Shown: positions 1 to 10,012 of the stretch, one piece after another | How positions within the stretch are numbered: the stretch's first letter is position 1 | How the letters are laid out: each line of letters begins with the position of its first letter | Assembly: GCF_003480915.1 (NCBI RefSeq) | Contig: NZ_QUKD01000010.1 | Span: forward strand, 186,001 to 250,000 | Origin: Parabacteroides sp. TM07-1AC | Lineage (GTDB): Bacteria > Bacteroidota > Bacteroidia > Bacteroidales > Tannerellaceae | Direction of reading: 5' to 3' | Length of the DNA stretch: 64,000 nucleotides | Notes under the pieces: generated by a model | Databases searched by the model: none | The model's input: the letters and a program-made list of their open reading frames with translations, nothing else | Told to the model about the DNA's origin: nothing | Program-made: the position numbers and the translations under genes

Positions 1-900
1 TTCGTAGCAACGGTACAGGGAAGTATAGAACACCACCTTGTCGTCTTCCGTTCCGCCTTGTGCCTGTATCTTGCCGAGGGCTTCGTTCCAGTCGTTACGG
101 GCGATCTTGGCTACCACATCGACATCATAGGCTGCTATTTCACGTTCGAGGTTCTTCTTTGCCTGTTCTTCGCTGATAAACGAGATACCGTAGCGGACAC
201 CCAGCTTCTTCACATCGTTTCCGTAAGAGAGAACAAGAGCCGCATCCTTTCCTTCTACCGACGTTTCACCGTATTTCACGGTGCCCACGCTTACTACGCC
301 ACATTGCTGCGGGGTCTTATCGGTTTCAGCATACAGGTAAACTTTCGTTTTCCGGTCGACAAACTGGTAACCGCTGACGCTTTTGCCATCGCTCTTCAAC
401 TGTCCGTTACGGCTGTTGAAGATCAGATAGGCAGGACCTTCTCCTTCAAACGTAATGCCATATACGGCACTCTGGTGAGACGGGGCAAAGTCGACATCGA
501 TATTGTTGTCGTCCAGGTATACCTGATAACGATACGGATAGATCTTTTCCTGGTCATAGCTGTAGTTGATCACCGGCTTCAGTCCGGATTCTTCTCCCTG
601 GTACGGGCTCAGGTTAAAAGCGGAACTTCCGCGATGGCTGGTCACGATGACAGGCAGTCCGCTTAACATATCGCCGGTAAAGTCGGCACGCTCCGGATAT
701 ACGCGCAGCATGCTGTTAGGCAGATGTACGGTCGGATAGGTCGGAACCAGCAGGTGACTGATATTTCCCATATACGGGTTCACATAGTCCACCGGACTTT
801 TTTGCGAGGAAGACATTTCCCCGCCGGGGGTACAGGATGCCAGCAAGAATACAGAAGCCAGCAAAGCTATACCCGTTTTCACATTTTTGTTTACATTCAT
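1..900 (-). CDS. GH92 family alpha-mannosidase lipoprotein (partial, 3' end off the left edge)
   Basis: Only the first 300 codons are visible; the frame is still open at base 1. The start at 900 gives a lipoprotein signal peptide with lipobox LASC and lipidated Cys23, so the enzyme is probably anchored in the outer membrane. The N-terminal beta-sandwich carries the GH92-like opening VNPYMGN and a PTYPTVHLP stretch, and the last visible residues (FYTSLYR) match the FYTGLYH and FYSCMYR segments of the two complete GH92 proteins nearby. GH92 enzymes are calcium-dependent inverting exo-alpha-mannosidases. The catalytic half lies outside the window, so linkage preference cannot be judged. The start is 6 nt after the stop of the upstream GH92 gene, so the two are co-transcribed. 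Confidence 0.85.
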   Translation of the reverse strand, partial: MNVNKNVKTGIALLASVFLLASCTPGGEMSSSQKSPVDYVNPYMGNISHLLVPTYPTVHLPNSMLRVYPERADFTGDMLSGLPVIVTSHRGSSAFNLSPYQGEESGLKPVINYSYDQEKIYPYRYQVYLDDNNIDVDFAPSHQSAVYGITFEGEGPAYLIFNSRNGQLKSDGKSVSGYQFVDRKTKVYLYAETDKTPQQCGVVSVGTVKYGETSVEGKDAALVLSYGNDVKKLGVRYGISFISEEQAKKNLEREIAAYDVDVVAKIARNDWNEALGKIQAQGGTEDDKVVFYTSLYRCYE

Positions 901-906
901 ATACGT

Positions 907-3249
907 TTATTTCTTCTTTGTTTTACCGATCAGTTTGCTCAACCCCTCTTCATTGACAGAGAATGAATAAGGCAGATCTTCCGGATTGACACCTCTGTTC
1001 AGGTTAGGCTTGTCGCCCATTCTGATATCGAGTACGCCGCCTTTCAGCAGTTCGTTATGGTCGAGGTAGTTCTTGGTATAGTTCACACCGTTGAACGACA
1101 TAGATTCGATATAGATATTCTTGTCGCTGTTCTCCGGTGCGTTGATCACCAGGTTCTTGCCGTTTTCGAAATGCAATGTCGCCTTTTTAAATAACGGAGC
1201 GCCCAACACATACTGGGTCGTTCCCGGAGCAACCGGATAGAAACCGAGAGCAGAGAATACATACCAGGCAGAAGTCTGACCGTTATCTTCGTCACCGCAA
1301 TAACCGTCCGGTGTCGGAGTGTACATCTTGTTCATCACTTCACGCAACCAATACTGAGCTTTCCAGGGTTGTCCGGCATAGTTATACAGGTAGATCATAT
1401 GCTGGATCGGCTGGTTACCGTGAGCGTAGTTACCCATGTTCATGATCTGCATTTCGCGGATTTCATGGATCACCTGACCGTAATAGCTGTCGTCGAACAA
1501 AGGCGGAACGGCAAATACGGAGTCGAGCATCATAACGAAAGAATCTTTACCACCCATCAGGTCGATCAGTCCCTGCGGATCGTGGAAAACAGACCAAGTA
1601 TAATGCCAGCTGTTTCCTTCTGTAAAGGCATCCCCCCATTTCAACGGAGAGAACGGAGCCTGGAAAGTACCGTCGGCATTCTTGCCACGCATCAGCTTGG
1701 TTTCCTTATCGTACAGGTTCTTATAGTTCATGGCACGTTTAGCGTACAGCTCAAGTTCTTTTTTCGGACGGCCCAGTTCTTTCGCGATCTGGTAGATACA
1801 CCAGTCGTTGTAAGCATATTCCAGCGTACGGGCTGCGTTCTCATGGATCTTCACGTCGTAAGGCACATACCCCAGTTTGTTGTAATATTCATGTCCCAGG
1901 CGACCGGTAGAAGAGACAGTCGGATGTACATTCTCCGTACCATGGATCAGGCCTTTGTACATCGTTTCCAAATCGTCGACCTTCACACCTTTCACATAAG
2001 CATCCACCAGAATGGAAGCCGAATTGTTACCCACCATGCAACCACGATGTCCCGGACTTGCCCATTCAGGGAAGAAGCCGCTTTCCTTATAGGTATTGAT
2101 CAAACCTTCCTGCATCTCCTTGTTCATCGACGGATACATCAGGTTCAGGAACGGAAACAGGGCACGGAACGTATCCCAAAAGCCGGTATCCGTAAACATA
2201 TATCCCGGCAATACTTCACCGTTGTACGGGCTATAATGAACGACGTTTCCGGCTGCATCTATTTCATAGAATTTACGCGGGAACAACAGAGAACGGTACA
2301 TGCAGGAATAGAATGTACGGTACTGGTCTAACGTACCGCCTTCCACTTCGATCTTACCCAGCACATCGTTCCAGGCTTGTTTACCTTTGGATACCAGGGT
2401 TTCGAAATTGTCGTTATCCAGCTCTTTCATATTGACGGCAGCCTGGTCGAAGCTGATGAACGAAGAAGCTACTTTGGCATGAACGATTTCTCCTTTCCTG
2501 GTCTTGAAACCGATCACGGCTCCCACATGCTTCGAAGTCTGTTCTTTTGCGCCTTCTTTCAATGAATTGTCGGCAAAAGTAGCTTCGTATGTGAAAGGTT
2601 TATCGAACTCGATAATGAAATAGTTCTTGAAATTATCAGGTACACCACCGCTGTTCTTGGTCGAATAGCCGATGATCTTGTTCTCTTCCGGAACGACTTT
2701 GATATAAGAACCGTTATCCAGCGCATCGACAACGATGTAGGAATGGTCGTTTTCCGGGAATGTGAAACGGAACAGAGCCGCACGGTCGGTCGGTGTCAGT
2801 TCGGTTATCACGTCATGGTCTGCCAGATAGGCTTTATAATAATAGGGTTTAGCCACCTCGCTCTTATGAGAGAACCAGCTGGCGCGTTTATCCTGGTCGA
2901 ACTCGGGAGCACCTACTACCGGCATAATAGCAAACTGTCCGTAATCATTGATCCAGGGACTGGGTTGGTGGGTTTGCTTGAACCCGCGGATTTTATTTGC
3001 CGTATAGGTATACTGCCATCCGTCTCCCATCTTTCCTGTCTGTGGCGTCCAGAAGTTCATACCCCAGGGGCGGGCAATAGCAGGATAGGTATTTCCCGTC
3101 GACAACTCAAAACTGGACTGAGTTCCCATCAACGGCATTGCATACTCTACCGGATCGAAAGCATTCGTACCGGAAGCTGCCATAGCAGGCTTCCCTACCC
3201 ACGCCATCATCGTGACCAAAGCGAGAGCCAATACATTTTTCTTATTCAT
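907..3249 (-). CDS. GH92 family exo-alpha-mannosidase, secreted
   Basis: 780 residues, the usual GH92 length. A Sec signal peptide ends near residue 24 (AMAAS) with no lipobox, so the protein is probably periplasmic. The N-terminal beta-sandwich (about 30-290) is followed by an (alpha/alpha)6 domain. The family's catalytic acid should be Glu544 in EGNSWHYTW, and the acidic cluster D653-E654-D655 in GDEDNGQ fits the catalytic base and calcium ligands. Members remove terminal mannose from high-mannose N-glycans or mannan. A terminator and a promoter-like box lie between this gene and the GH38 gene upstream, so it can be transcribed separately from the main mannose operon, together with the GH92 gene after it. 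Confidence 0.93.
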   Translation of the reverse strand: MNKKNVLALALVTMMAWVGKPAMAASGTNAFDPVEYAMPLMGTQSSFELSTGNTYPAIARPWGMNFWTPQTGKMGDGWQYTYTANKIRGFKQTHQPSPWINDYGQFAIMPVVGAPEFDQDKRASWFSHKSEVAKPYYYKAYLADHDVITELTPTDRAALFRFTFPENDHSYIVVDALDNGSYIKVVPEENKIIGYSTKNSGGVPDNFKNYFIIEFDKPFTYEATFADNSLKEGAKEQTSKHVGAVIGFKTRKGEIVHAKVASSFISFDQAAVNMKELDNDNFETLVSKGKQAWNDVLGKIEVEGGTLDQYRTFYSCMYRSLLFPRKFYEIDAAGNVVHYSPYNGEVLPGYMFTDTGFWDTFRALFPFLNLMYPSMNKEMQEGLINTYKESGFFPEWASPGHRGCMVGNNSASILVDAYVKGVKVDDLETMYKGLIHGTENVHPTVSSTGRLGHEYYNKLGYVPYDVKIHENAARTLEYAYNDWCIYQIAKELGRPKKELELYAKRAMNYKNLYDKETKLMRGKNADGTFQAPFSPLKWGDAFTEGNSWHYTWSVFHDPQGLIDLMGGKDSFVMMLDSVFAVPPLFDDSYYGQVIHEIREMQIMNMGNYAHGNQPIQHMIYLYNYAGQPWKAQYWLREVMNKMYTPTPDGYCGDEDNGQTSAWYVFSALGFYPVAPGTTQYVLGAPLFKKATLHFENGKNLVINAPENSDKNIYIESMSFNGVNYTKNYLDHNELLKGGVLDIRMGDKPNLNRGVNPEDLPYSFSVNEEGLSKLIGKTKKK

Positions 3250-3279
3250 GTTTTTTGGGTTTTAAATACATTATTCACA

Positions 3280-3287
3280 CAAATATA
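3280..3287 (-). promoter_or_regulatory. candidate -7 box for the two downstream GH92 genes
   Basis: The minus strand reads TATATTTG, matching the Bacteroides TAnnTTTG box, 30 nt before the GH92 start at 3249 and downstream of a terminator. A second identical box lies at 3313-3320. Neither has a perfect TTTG at the ideal distance; the upstream box places a TTTG 25 nt away. Confidence 0.45.
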
Positions 3288-3362
3288 AAGACAATCCGGT
3301 ACAGATGGTACACAAATATATTTAATTCGCATACAAAATCACTGAAAGGGGCTCTTTTTATG

Positions 3363-3390
3363 AAAAAAGGAGGAGTAAACCTACTCCTCC
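3363..3390 (-). terminator. intrinsic terminator after the GH38 gene
   Basis: Perfect 9-bp stem (GGAGGAGTA/TACTCCTCC, 3369-3377 and 3382-3390) with a 4-nt loop. On the minus strand it is followed by six T, the layout of a rho-independent terminator. It sits 70 nt after the GH38 stop and divides the mannose cluster into two transcription units. Confidence 0.85.
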
Positions 3391-3458
3391 CCTCCCTATC
3401 CGGATGATCCGGATACTCAAATACCAACTAAAATGAAAACACTTTTTATCCTATTTTA

Positions 3459-6362
3459 TTACCAGGATAATTTTATAAACTTATTCTCCCACGGAGCAAA
3501 GTCTGTCGATCCGTTACCTGAAACCGGATCTCCTACGACATCACATACAGTGATTTTCGTAAAGTTGACCTTGTCGGATTTAACGGCAAAGGCAGCCGGT
3601 TTACCATCTACCTCACGCAACTGGAGCATGACGGCTTTTTCTCCTTCGACCGGCTTCATATTTACCAGCAACAGGTTCGCAGGGGTAATCGTAAAGATGG
3701 ATGCCGGGGTTATCACTTCGGTTCCTTTGGCTCCTGCCGGTAAGACACGGGTCAGGAACGGAATACGGTTCTCCCAGGCAAAACGGGTGGCATAGCCGAT
3801 AGAGTTGTCTTTATCGGAATTGATGAAATAGCTCCATTGTAACTCACCCATCTGGTCGGCATTGAAATTGGTTACCCAATAGTTGTTCATCGGCCAGGAG
3901 TACATGTTGGTCGACTGAGGAACGGCCCCCGCTTTATAACGTCCCGTATTGATCGCACCGAACTGCATCAAAGGGATCTCAGGGCTACCCATAACAACCT
4001 GCGACTCGCTGTTGCGTGCCGTGGCAAAGTTCTGCACCGTATACCAGTCGTTCGATGATCCGGGGATCTGGTCGACACCAGCTTCGATGGTACCGCCGGG
4101 AACGTCGAGCATGATCTTCCCCTGATTTACCTCAAACGGGAACGAGATATAGACTGCTTCCGGATCGGTAATAGCTTTCTTACGGAGGCGGTACACGATT
4201 TCAATCTTCTTGGTCACGTTGAAGACACGGAACTCTACCATCAGGTTGTTCGGCTCGCGACCTGCCACTGTCTCACCACGGAAGCGGTAAGTATCCCAAA
4301 TATCTCCCTTTTCGTAACGCTCGAAACGGATCCGTTCCGGACGACGACGGAGGAATTGCGGAACGCGGTATTGTTCCATCGGGTGACGGCTGTCGATGAT
4401 CTCGTAGATGAACTCTCCCATCTCCCACTCTGCATTGGGAGTCGTCAGTTCCTTATTCAATTCTTTGTCGAAGAGTTTGCCGATAGTCCCCTTGCGCGGA
4501 TTGAAGTCGATGGCATACCAGGGATTTTCCACATGTGCATTCTCCAACTTCTCTGCAGACTGTATGGCAGGACGAGGAGCGTCCTTTACCTTAATATAAT
4601 ACTGGGCATATCCCAAAGCCGGTACGTCTTTCACATAAAGAGACCAGTACGTTCCGTCCGAACGGCTTTCCGCCGGTTGGGCGGGAATGACATTACCCGA
4701 AGCATCCACTATCTCGAATGCCTTTTCACGCGGCAGGATCTGGTGGTCAATATAAACTTTGGCTATGCCGCTATAGGTCCAGTTCAACGTGTTGAAGACG
4801 GCGACGGACGGGTATTCGGCTTTCGGCACGAAAGACTGCAACAATCCCATCGTCACCTCTCCCAGCAGACCGGAATGGCGGTAAGCTTCCCAGGCATACG
4901 ATTGCTTCAGGGAACGTTGTTCCCAGGTCTCCTTGCAGTAGGCATCACGCACACTTTCACTGTAGCCGAAGGTGTGTTCGTCATAAAACAACAGGGCTTT
5001 GTTGATATCATATATCTGATCGTCTATCTGCGCAGGAAGTTTGGCTCCGAGCATACCGGCAAAAGACAATCCTGCCTGATTGGCGATGATGTCTGAATGG
5101 GTGATACGGGAAATAGCTGCTTCACGTGCACCGGATCCAAAGCCGTCGGTCCACCAGTCGGGCCATGCGCCACGGATGGTTTGTATTTTATCGGCATAGT
5201 TCGATTCCACCTCTTTGATGAACTCGCTGGCTACGGCTGTACGTATTTTAGGCCATTCGTATTTCTCGTTCCACTTCATCAGCATCTCGCAACTCTTTGT
5301 CGAAGGGGGCGAGTTGTCCGTGAAATAACCGGAGTGCTGGGCGGCAACGATATCGTACGGATAGTTTTTCGCTTCCATCTCTCCCAGATAATTCAGTACA
5401 CGTTCTTCGAACTGTTCGAAGTTATCGGTATGGATACCGAAGAAATTACCCTGGTTATAATGTTCGGCACGGTAGGTTAAGACCTTCTTTCCCGAAGGAG
5501 ACTGCCACCAGAAGACAGTCGGGATATCGAAACAGATCAGGGCACGGTGACCATGTGTTCCCATATTGACATACTTCACACCGGCATCGGCAAAGAACTC
5601 GCTGAAACACCAGCCGATACCGTTCACATCGTTCTGCATGGCGACTTCCGCCTTCAAACCGGCATCACGGAATTGTTTCAGTGGATACAAGGAAGCGGCC
5701 AATGTCTGCTCGTCCGGCAGTTCGTCGAAGTTCAGATACATAGCAGCCAGTTCGATACGTCCTTCCGCTACCCGTTTCTTTAACCGGGCGATTTGTTCGG
5801 CCGGACGGCATTTCAGGTATTCACTGACAGCCCAGGCGATCTCGCAAGTCCAGCGGAACTTGGCAAAGTCTGGGTAATTGTCGGTTGCATCGCAATAGTC
5901 GAGGGCATAGTCGATGTAGCGGAGGTGTTCCGCCAGAATCTCGGTCTGCGAACGGGTGTAACCGATATCGGTATGGGTATGCTGTACCATATTCATCTGC
6001 CAATGGCGGACAGGTTTCACTTCTACCTGAGCAGACTTTTTTTCTTTTCCAACCGTTACCGTCAGAGGCAGTTGCACGGCAGACTGCACAGCCGGTATCT
6101 CAAAAAAGAATTGGTTAGTACCGTCATTCAGTTTTTCCTTTCGCGACTGGTTCCCCAACGTAAGTGTTGCAGTAACAGGCGCACCGCTATGCTTCACGGT
6201 TACCCGTACTTTCTGTACCGGACCTTTCGCCGTTTTATATAAGGCAGGGAAAAGATGAGTTTCGATCCCCGGAGGTGCGGTCGATGCACTCCACACGGCG
6301 GAAGACATCGTAAACAATGCCAGCCCTGCCAGGAACAAGTTTTTTAATGTTTTCATAAGCAT
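3459..6362 (-). CDS. GH38 family alpha-mannosidase, secreted
   Basis: 967 residues with a signal peptide ending near residue 25 (VWSAS). The GH38 catalytic domain starts with HTHTD (H128, H130, D132), which supplies zinc ligands, and the probable nucleophile is Asp245 in QNDVNG. C-terminal beta domains follow. GH38 enzymes are retaining, zinc-dependent alpha-mannosidases; the signal peptide puts this one in the periplasm, where it would finish mannose release begun by the GH92 enzymes. A second ATG at 6356 would give a slightly shorter signal peptide and is equally possible. The first ATG directly abuts the stop codon of the transporter gene, so the pair is translationally linked. A terminator follows. 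Confidence 0.92.
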   Translation of the reverse strand: MLMKTLKNLFLAGLALFTMSSAVWSASTAPPGIETHLFPALYKTAKGPVQKVRVTVKHSGAPVTATLTLGNQSRKEKLNDGTNQFFFEIPAVQSAVQLPLTVTVGKEKKSAQVEVKPVRHWQMNMVQHTHTDIGYTRSQTEILAEHLRYIDYALDYCDATDNYPDFAKFRWTCEIAWAVSEYLKCRPAEQIARLKKRVAEGRIELAAMYLNFDELPDEQTLAASLYPLKQFRDAGLKAEVAMQNDVNGIGWCFSEFFADAGVKYVNMGTHGHRALICFDIPTVFWWQSPSGKKVLTYRAEHYNQGNFFGIHTDNFEQFEERVLNYLGEMEAKNYPYDIVAAQHSGYFTDNSPPSTKSCEMLMKWNEKYEWPKIRTAVASEFIKEVESNYADKIQTIRGAWPDWWTDGFGSGAREAAISRITHSDIIANQAGLSFAGMLGAKLPAQIDDQIYDINKALLFYDEHTFGYSESVRDAYCKETWEQRSLKQSYAWEAYRHSGLLGEVTMGLLQSFVPKAEYPSVAVFNTLNWTYSGIAKVYIDHQILPREKAFEIVDASGNVIPAQPAESRSDGTYWSLYVKDVPALGYAQYYIKVKDAPRPAIQSAEKLENAHVENPWYAIDFNPRKGTIGKLFDKELNKELTTPNAEWEMGEFIYEIIDSRHPMEQYRVPQFLRRRPERIRFERYEKGDIWDTYRFRGETVAGREPNNLMVEFRVFNVTKKIEIVYRLRKKAITDPEAVYISFPFEVNQGKIMLDVPGGTIEAGVDQIPGSSNDWYTVQNFATARNSESQVVMGSPEIPLMQFGAINTGRYKAGAVPQSTNMYSWPMNNYWVTNFNADQMGELQWSYFINSDKDNSIGYATRFAWENRIPFLTRVLPAGAKGTEVITPASIFTITPANLLLVNMKPVEGEKAVMLQLREVDGKPAAFAVKSDKVNFTKITVCDVVGDPVSGNGSTDFAPWENKFIKLSW

Positions 6363-7508
6363 CTATTTTTTATCTATTCGAAAAGAGATAAGACAAATAT
6401 AAAGGAGACAGAGCAGGAGGATGGATAATCCCGCAACCTGCCCGAAGCCATCTGCTACGACTCCCATCAGCGGAGTAATCAGCGCACCTCCGGATACTCC
6501 CATGATCATCAGAGCCGATATTTCGTTTGCCCGTTCCGGTTTATGCTGAAGGGCGAACGAGAAGATGATCGAAAAGACATTCGCACAGGCCAGTCCTACA
6601 ATAACGATCATCACGAACATGCTCCATGTAGCAGGGACAGCCAGCAACAGGATAAATGCCACGATTGCCACAAACATGCTATATTTCAGGAAGCGGCTTG
6701 CCGAAAGTTTTGCCAGCAGGAGAGCACCGACAAACGATCCGATCGTACGGGCTGCGAAGTACAGGCTGGTTCCCAATCCGGCTTCCGAAAGAGGCATACC
6801 CGTACGGTCTATCAATAATTTAGGGATAGTCGTATTCAGACCCACATCTATGCCGACAATAAAAAGGATTCCGAGGAACAAGGATACAATATATTTATCA
6901 TTGAAAAGGGATACTGTCGTACCAAAGGTCACATGGGCTTCCTCCAGCTTTTCCTTTCCCGGAATAATGGAGATAAGCCAGATTGTAGAGATCAGTGTCG
7001 TTACAGCATATACGGCAAAGATTAGTTTCCAATCCCCACAGAAAGAAGCGGCAACACCGGCAATGATCGGGCCCAGGAAAGAAGAGATCGCCTTGATGAA
7101 CTGCCCCAGGGTCAGTACACTGGTTATGCGGTCCGGATTGACGACATTGGCGACCATCGGGTTCAGGGAAACCTGAAGGATCGTATTGCCGATACCCAAC
7201 AGCGCAAAAGTCAATAAAATACAGGGGAAGTCATAAAAGAACAAAGGCAGCAGCATGGCGAGGGCGGTTATGGCCAACGCTATCACTACGGTATTACGCC
7301 GTCCGACTTTCCCCATCAGGATACCTGTCGGAATGGAAAACAGGACAAACCAAAGGAAGACCATCATCGGCAACAGGTTGGCAAGCGTATCGGAAAGGGA
7401 AAAGTCCACCTTTACGTAATTAGTCGCAATGCCTACAACATCTGCAAAGCCCATCACAAAGAATCCGAAGAGGATGGGGTAAATGGCTTTTGAATTTTGT
7501 TTATTCAT
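6363..7508 (-). CDS. MFS sugar transporter, probable mannose uptake
   Basis: 381 residues with about 12 hydrophobic segments. The GKVGRRNT loop after the second transmembrane segment is the MFS signature. The protein resembles the FucP/glucose-galactose branch of sugar:proton symporters, which serve as monosaccharide importers in Bacteroidota. It lies between a GH92 and a GH38 gene and in the same operon as a sugar kinase and phosphomannose isomerase, so free mannose is the most likely substrate. That is inferred from context; no residue seen here fixes specificity. The gene is 12 nt downstream of the GH92 stop. Confidence 0.88.
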   Translation of the reverse strand: MNKQNSKAIYPILFGFFVMGFADVVGIATNYVKVDFSLSDTLANLLPMMVFLWFVLFSIPTGILMGKVGRRNTVVIALAITALAMLLPLFFYDFPCILLTFALLGIGNTILQVSLNPMVANVVNPDRITSVLTLGQFIKAISSFLGPIIAGVAASFCGDWKLIFAVYAVTTLISTIWLISIIPGKEKLEEAHVTFGTTVSLFNDKYIVSLFLGILFIVGIDVGLNTTIPKLLIDRTGMPLSEAGLGTSLYFAARTIGSFVGALLLAKLSASRFLKYSMFVAIVAFILLLAVPATWSMFVMIVIVGLACANVFSIIFSFALQHKPERANEISALMIMGVSGGALITPLMGVVADGFGQVAGLSILLLCLLYICLISFRIDKK

Positions 7509-7520
7509 GGTATATATTCT

Positions 7521-9884
7521 TTATTTGTAATCATCCACTGCACGATTACCCATATCCATCTCCAGACGCCCTCCGGCAGTGATTGTTTCAAAAGGAATAC
7601 GAATGGCAGGATACACCTCGCCATTCAGGCGGTATTGCTGCACATAGACATTTTCCTTACTATTGTTCTTTGCTTCGATAACGAACTCTTTTCCTTTATA
7701 ATATTGGTTGTTGAGTTGGATGGTTATCTTGTCAAATACCGGACTGCCCAAAGCAAAGGAAGGCGTTGAATCCGTCAGGCCTTTCACGTCGAACATTCCC
7801 AGCGAAGCGATCACGTACCAGGCACCTAACTGGCCCTGATCTTCATCCTGTCCGTAACCGTAGCCATGTATTCCGTCCGTACCGTAGAACTCATCGAGGA
7901 TGGCACGTACCCATTTCTGGGTTAGCGAAGGGCGGCCGGCTTCATTGAACAACCAGGAGATATGCAGGCAAGGCTGGTTACCATGGTTATACAGGGTTTG
8001 CAAGCCGGCAAAGGCACCTACTTCCGTACCACCGCTGAATATCAGTTTTTGAGAAACCGTAAAGATGCTATCCAGGCGCTGATTGAATACGTCCGCTCCT
8101 ACCTTGCCGGCTAATGCTTCCGCATCATGAGGCACATAGAATGTGTACTGCCAGGCATTTCCTTCCTGGAAACCGCGCCAGACCTGCATCGGGTTAAAAT
8201 CACCGATAAACTGTCCGTCTGCCTTTTTCGGGCGTACGAAATTGGTCGAAGGGTCGTAGATACGTTCCCAGCCTTTGGACAGCCACATCAGCCGATCGTA
8301 ATCTTCCGTCTTACCGAGTTTCTTTGCCCACTGGGCTACGGCCCAGGCGCTATAAGAATACTCCAGGGTGTGGGAAGCTGAGAACATAAACGCTTCGTCC
8401 GGTCCGTCACCTTTATCCATGTGGGGGACATAACCGTATTTGAGGAACATGTCCGTATCGACCTTACCGGCACCCAGCGGACGGTTGGTTCCGTCGAGTT
8501 CATTCTTGAGGGAGGCTTCGTAGGCCAGGTCTACGTCAAAGTCGCGGATACCGCATTGGTAAGCACCTGCTACAATCGTACTCAGCAGGTTCGTGCCGAC
8601 ACCCGATACGTAACGGCTGTTGGCAATACCGTCCGCCAGCCATCCGGCATCTTTATAGACCAACAAATGGCTGCTGATGTAATCGGAAGCGTATTCAGGA
8701 TAAGCCAATACCCATACCTGCGATAGGTTCCACTGGGCACCCCAGGCGGCATCGGTATTATACAGGTTATGCACCGGCTTGCCGTCTTTCACAGGAATCT
8801 GTCCGACACTGCCGTCGTTGCGGGGATAAGCTCCGTTCACGTCGCTCGCCAGCCCGCGTCCGAGCAGGGCATGATAGAGGCCGGTGTAGAATTTCACCTT
8901 GTCTTCTTTCACAGGAGTTTCTACGCGGATACGTCCGAGGTAGTTTTCCCATTGCTGATGGGCAGCTTCTTTCGCCTGGTCGAAGGTGAGTGTAGGTGCT
9001 TCCGTCGCCAGGTTCAGGCGGGCATTCGCTACGGAAGTGTATGAGAGGCCGACCTTGGCCGTAATACTTTCGCCTTCGTTCGTTTTATAAGTGAGGTACA
9101 AACCGGAGCCAATACCTGAAATATGCCGGGCGTCCGGCTGCACCTTTTCTCCGATAAATGTACCGTAACCTTCCGGCTGTTTATCCAGCCGAGCGAAGAA
9201 ATAGAGAGGTACTTCTGCTCCAGGCTGATATTTCTTTACGTATCCCGGCAGAGTGATTACCCAGCCTTCTACTGTTCCATCTTCGTTCAGGGTGACGGAG
9301 GCATCTTTCACAGCACCGCTCTCCCCCTGCCTGTTACCGATATCGAATAGAATACGGCTCTCGTCGGATGCCGGGAAGGTATAACGCTGGAAAGCCACAC
9401 GGGGCGTAGCGGTCAGTTCTGCACGTATATCGTAATCCTGTAGATTCACGGAATAATAGCCGGCCGTTGCGATCTCTTCCGAATGGTCGAAACGGGAACG
9501 ATAGCCAGTTCCGGTTGAATCGTCCACAGCACCGGGGACAGTCTTCAACTCGCCCACTGTCGGCATCAGAACGATACCGCCTACCTGGAACTCATGCAGG
9601 CAGGGGAAACCTTCGATCGAAGTATCCCGATAATCATAGCCGGTAGCTTCCCAGCCGGAGTTATTCCCCAGATGCCCGTTAGTCGACGGGGCAGGCTTTG
9701 CCATTCCGAAAGGATAAGCTCCCGGAGTGAAATGGAACCAGCGGCAATGGGCTGTCCCGATACGCGGCTCCACATATTGGGACAGTTCTTCGGCAGCTTT
9801 CTCCTCCTTTACCGACGAACAGGCAATAACCAGTCCACCTGCCAGCAAACAAAGGGCCGCACTTAATAGATTGTTTTTATTCAT
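7521..9884 (-). CDS. GH92 family exo-alpha-mannosidase lipoprotein
   Basis: 787 residues beginning with a lipoprotein signal peptide (VIACS, Cys22). It has the GH92 two-domain layout: N-terminal beta-sandwich with VEPRIGT, then the helical catalytic domain. The likely acid is Glu574 in EGNAWQYTF, and D680-E681-D682 in GQDEDQGQ marks the base and calcium site, about the same spacing as in the neighbouring GH92 protein. The N-terminal sequence is quite unlike that of the other two GH92 proteins, so the three probably attack different mannosyl linkages. It follows the ROK kinase gene after a hairpin repeat and precedes the MFS transporter by 12 nt. Confidence 0.93.
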   Translation of the reverse strand: MNKNNLLSAALCLLAGGLVIACSSVKEEKAAEELSQYVEPRIGTAHCRWFHFTPGAYPFGMAKPAPSTNGHLGNNSGWEATGYDYRDTSIEGFPCLHEFQVGGIVLMPTVGELKTVPGAVDDSTGTGYRSRFDHSEEIATAGYYSVNLQDYDIRAELTATPRVAFQRYTFPASDESRILFDIGNRQGESGAVKDASVTLNEDGTVEGWVITLPGYVKKYQPGAEVPLYFFARLDKQPEGYGTFIGEKVQPDARHISGIGSGLYLTYKTNEGESITAKVGLSYTSVANARLNLATEAPTLTFDQAKEAAHQQWENYLGRIRVETPVKEDKVKFYTGLYHALLGRGLASDVNGAYPRNDGSVGQIPVKDGKPVHNLYNTDAAWGAQWNLSQVWVLAYPEYASDYISSHLLVYKDAGWLADGIANSRYVSGVGTNLLSTIVAGAYQCGIRDFDVDLAYEASLKNELDGTNRPLGAGKVDTDMFLKYGYVPHMDKGDGPDEAFMFSASHTLEYSYSAWAVAQWAKKLGKTEDYDRLMWLSKGWERIYDPSTNFVRPKKADGQFIGDFNPMQVWRGFQEGNAWQYTFYVPHDAEALAGKVGADVFNQRLDSIFTVSQKLIFSGGTEVGAFAGLQTLYNHGNQPCLHISWLFNEAGRPSLTQKWVRAILDEFYGTDGIHGYGYGQDEDQGQLGAWYVIASLGMFDVKGLTDSTPSFALGSPVFDKITIQLNNQYYKGKEFVIEAKNNSKENVYVQQYRLNGEVYPAIRIPFETITAGGRLEMDMGNRAVDDYK

Positions 9885-9906
9885 GACGTAACTTGTTTAT
9901 TATTTT

Positions 9907-10012
9907 AGTTGACAGTTGACAAGTGACAGTTGACAGATATTTTGGCTTTCAGCCGATTTATTTATCGAGCGCAAAGCTCATCTGTCAACTGTCATCTGTC
10001 AACTATCAACTG
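9907..10012. repeat. long imperfect hairpin repeat, copy 1
   Basis: About 106 bp built from TTGACAG-type words. The outer arms, about 32 nt each, are complementary with only about three mismatches, and two smaller hairpins lie inside. The first 57 nt recur almost exactly at 11137. The repeat overlaps the last codons and stop of the ROK kinase gene, and lies between it and the GH92 start at 9884. Confidence 0.85.

Noticed and set aside
1369..2331. 320-codon open frame opposite a GH92 gene
   Set aside because: Shadow of the GH92 coding strand; His/Arg/Val-rich composition typical of antisense frames.
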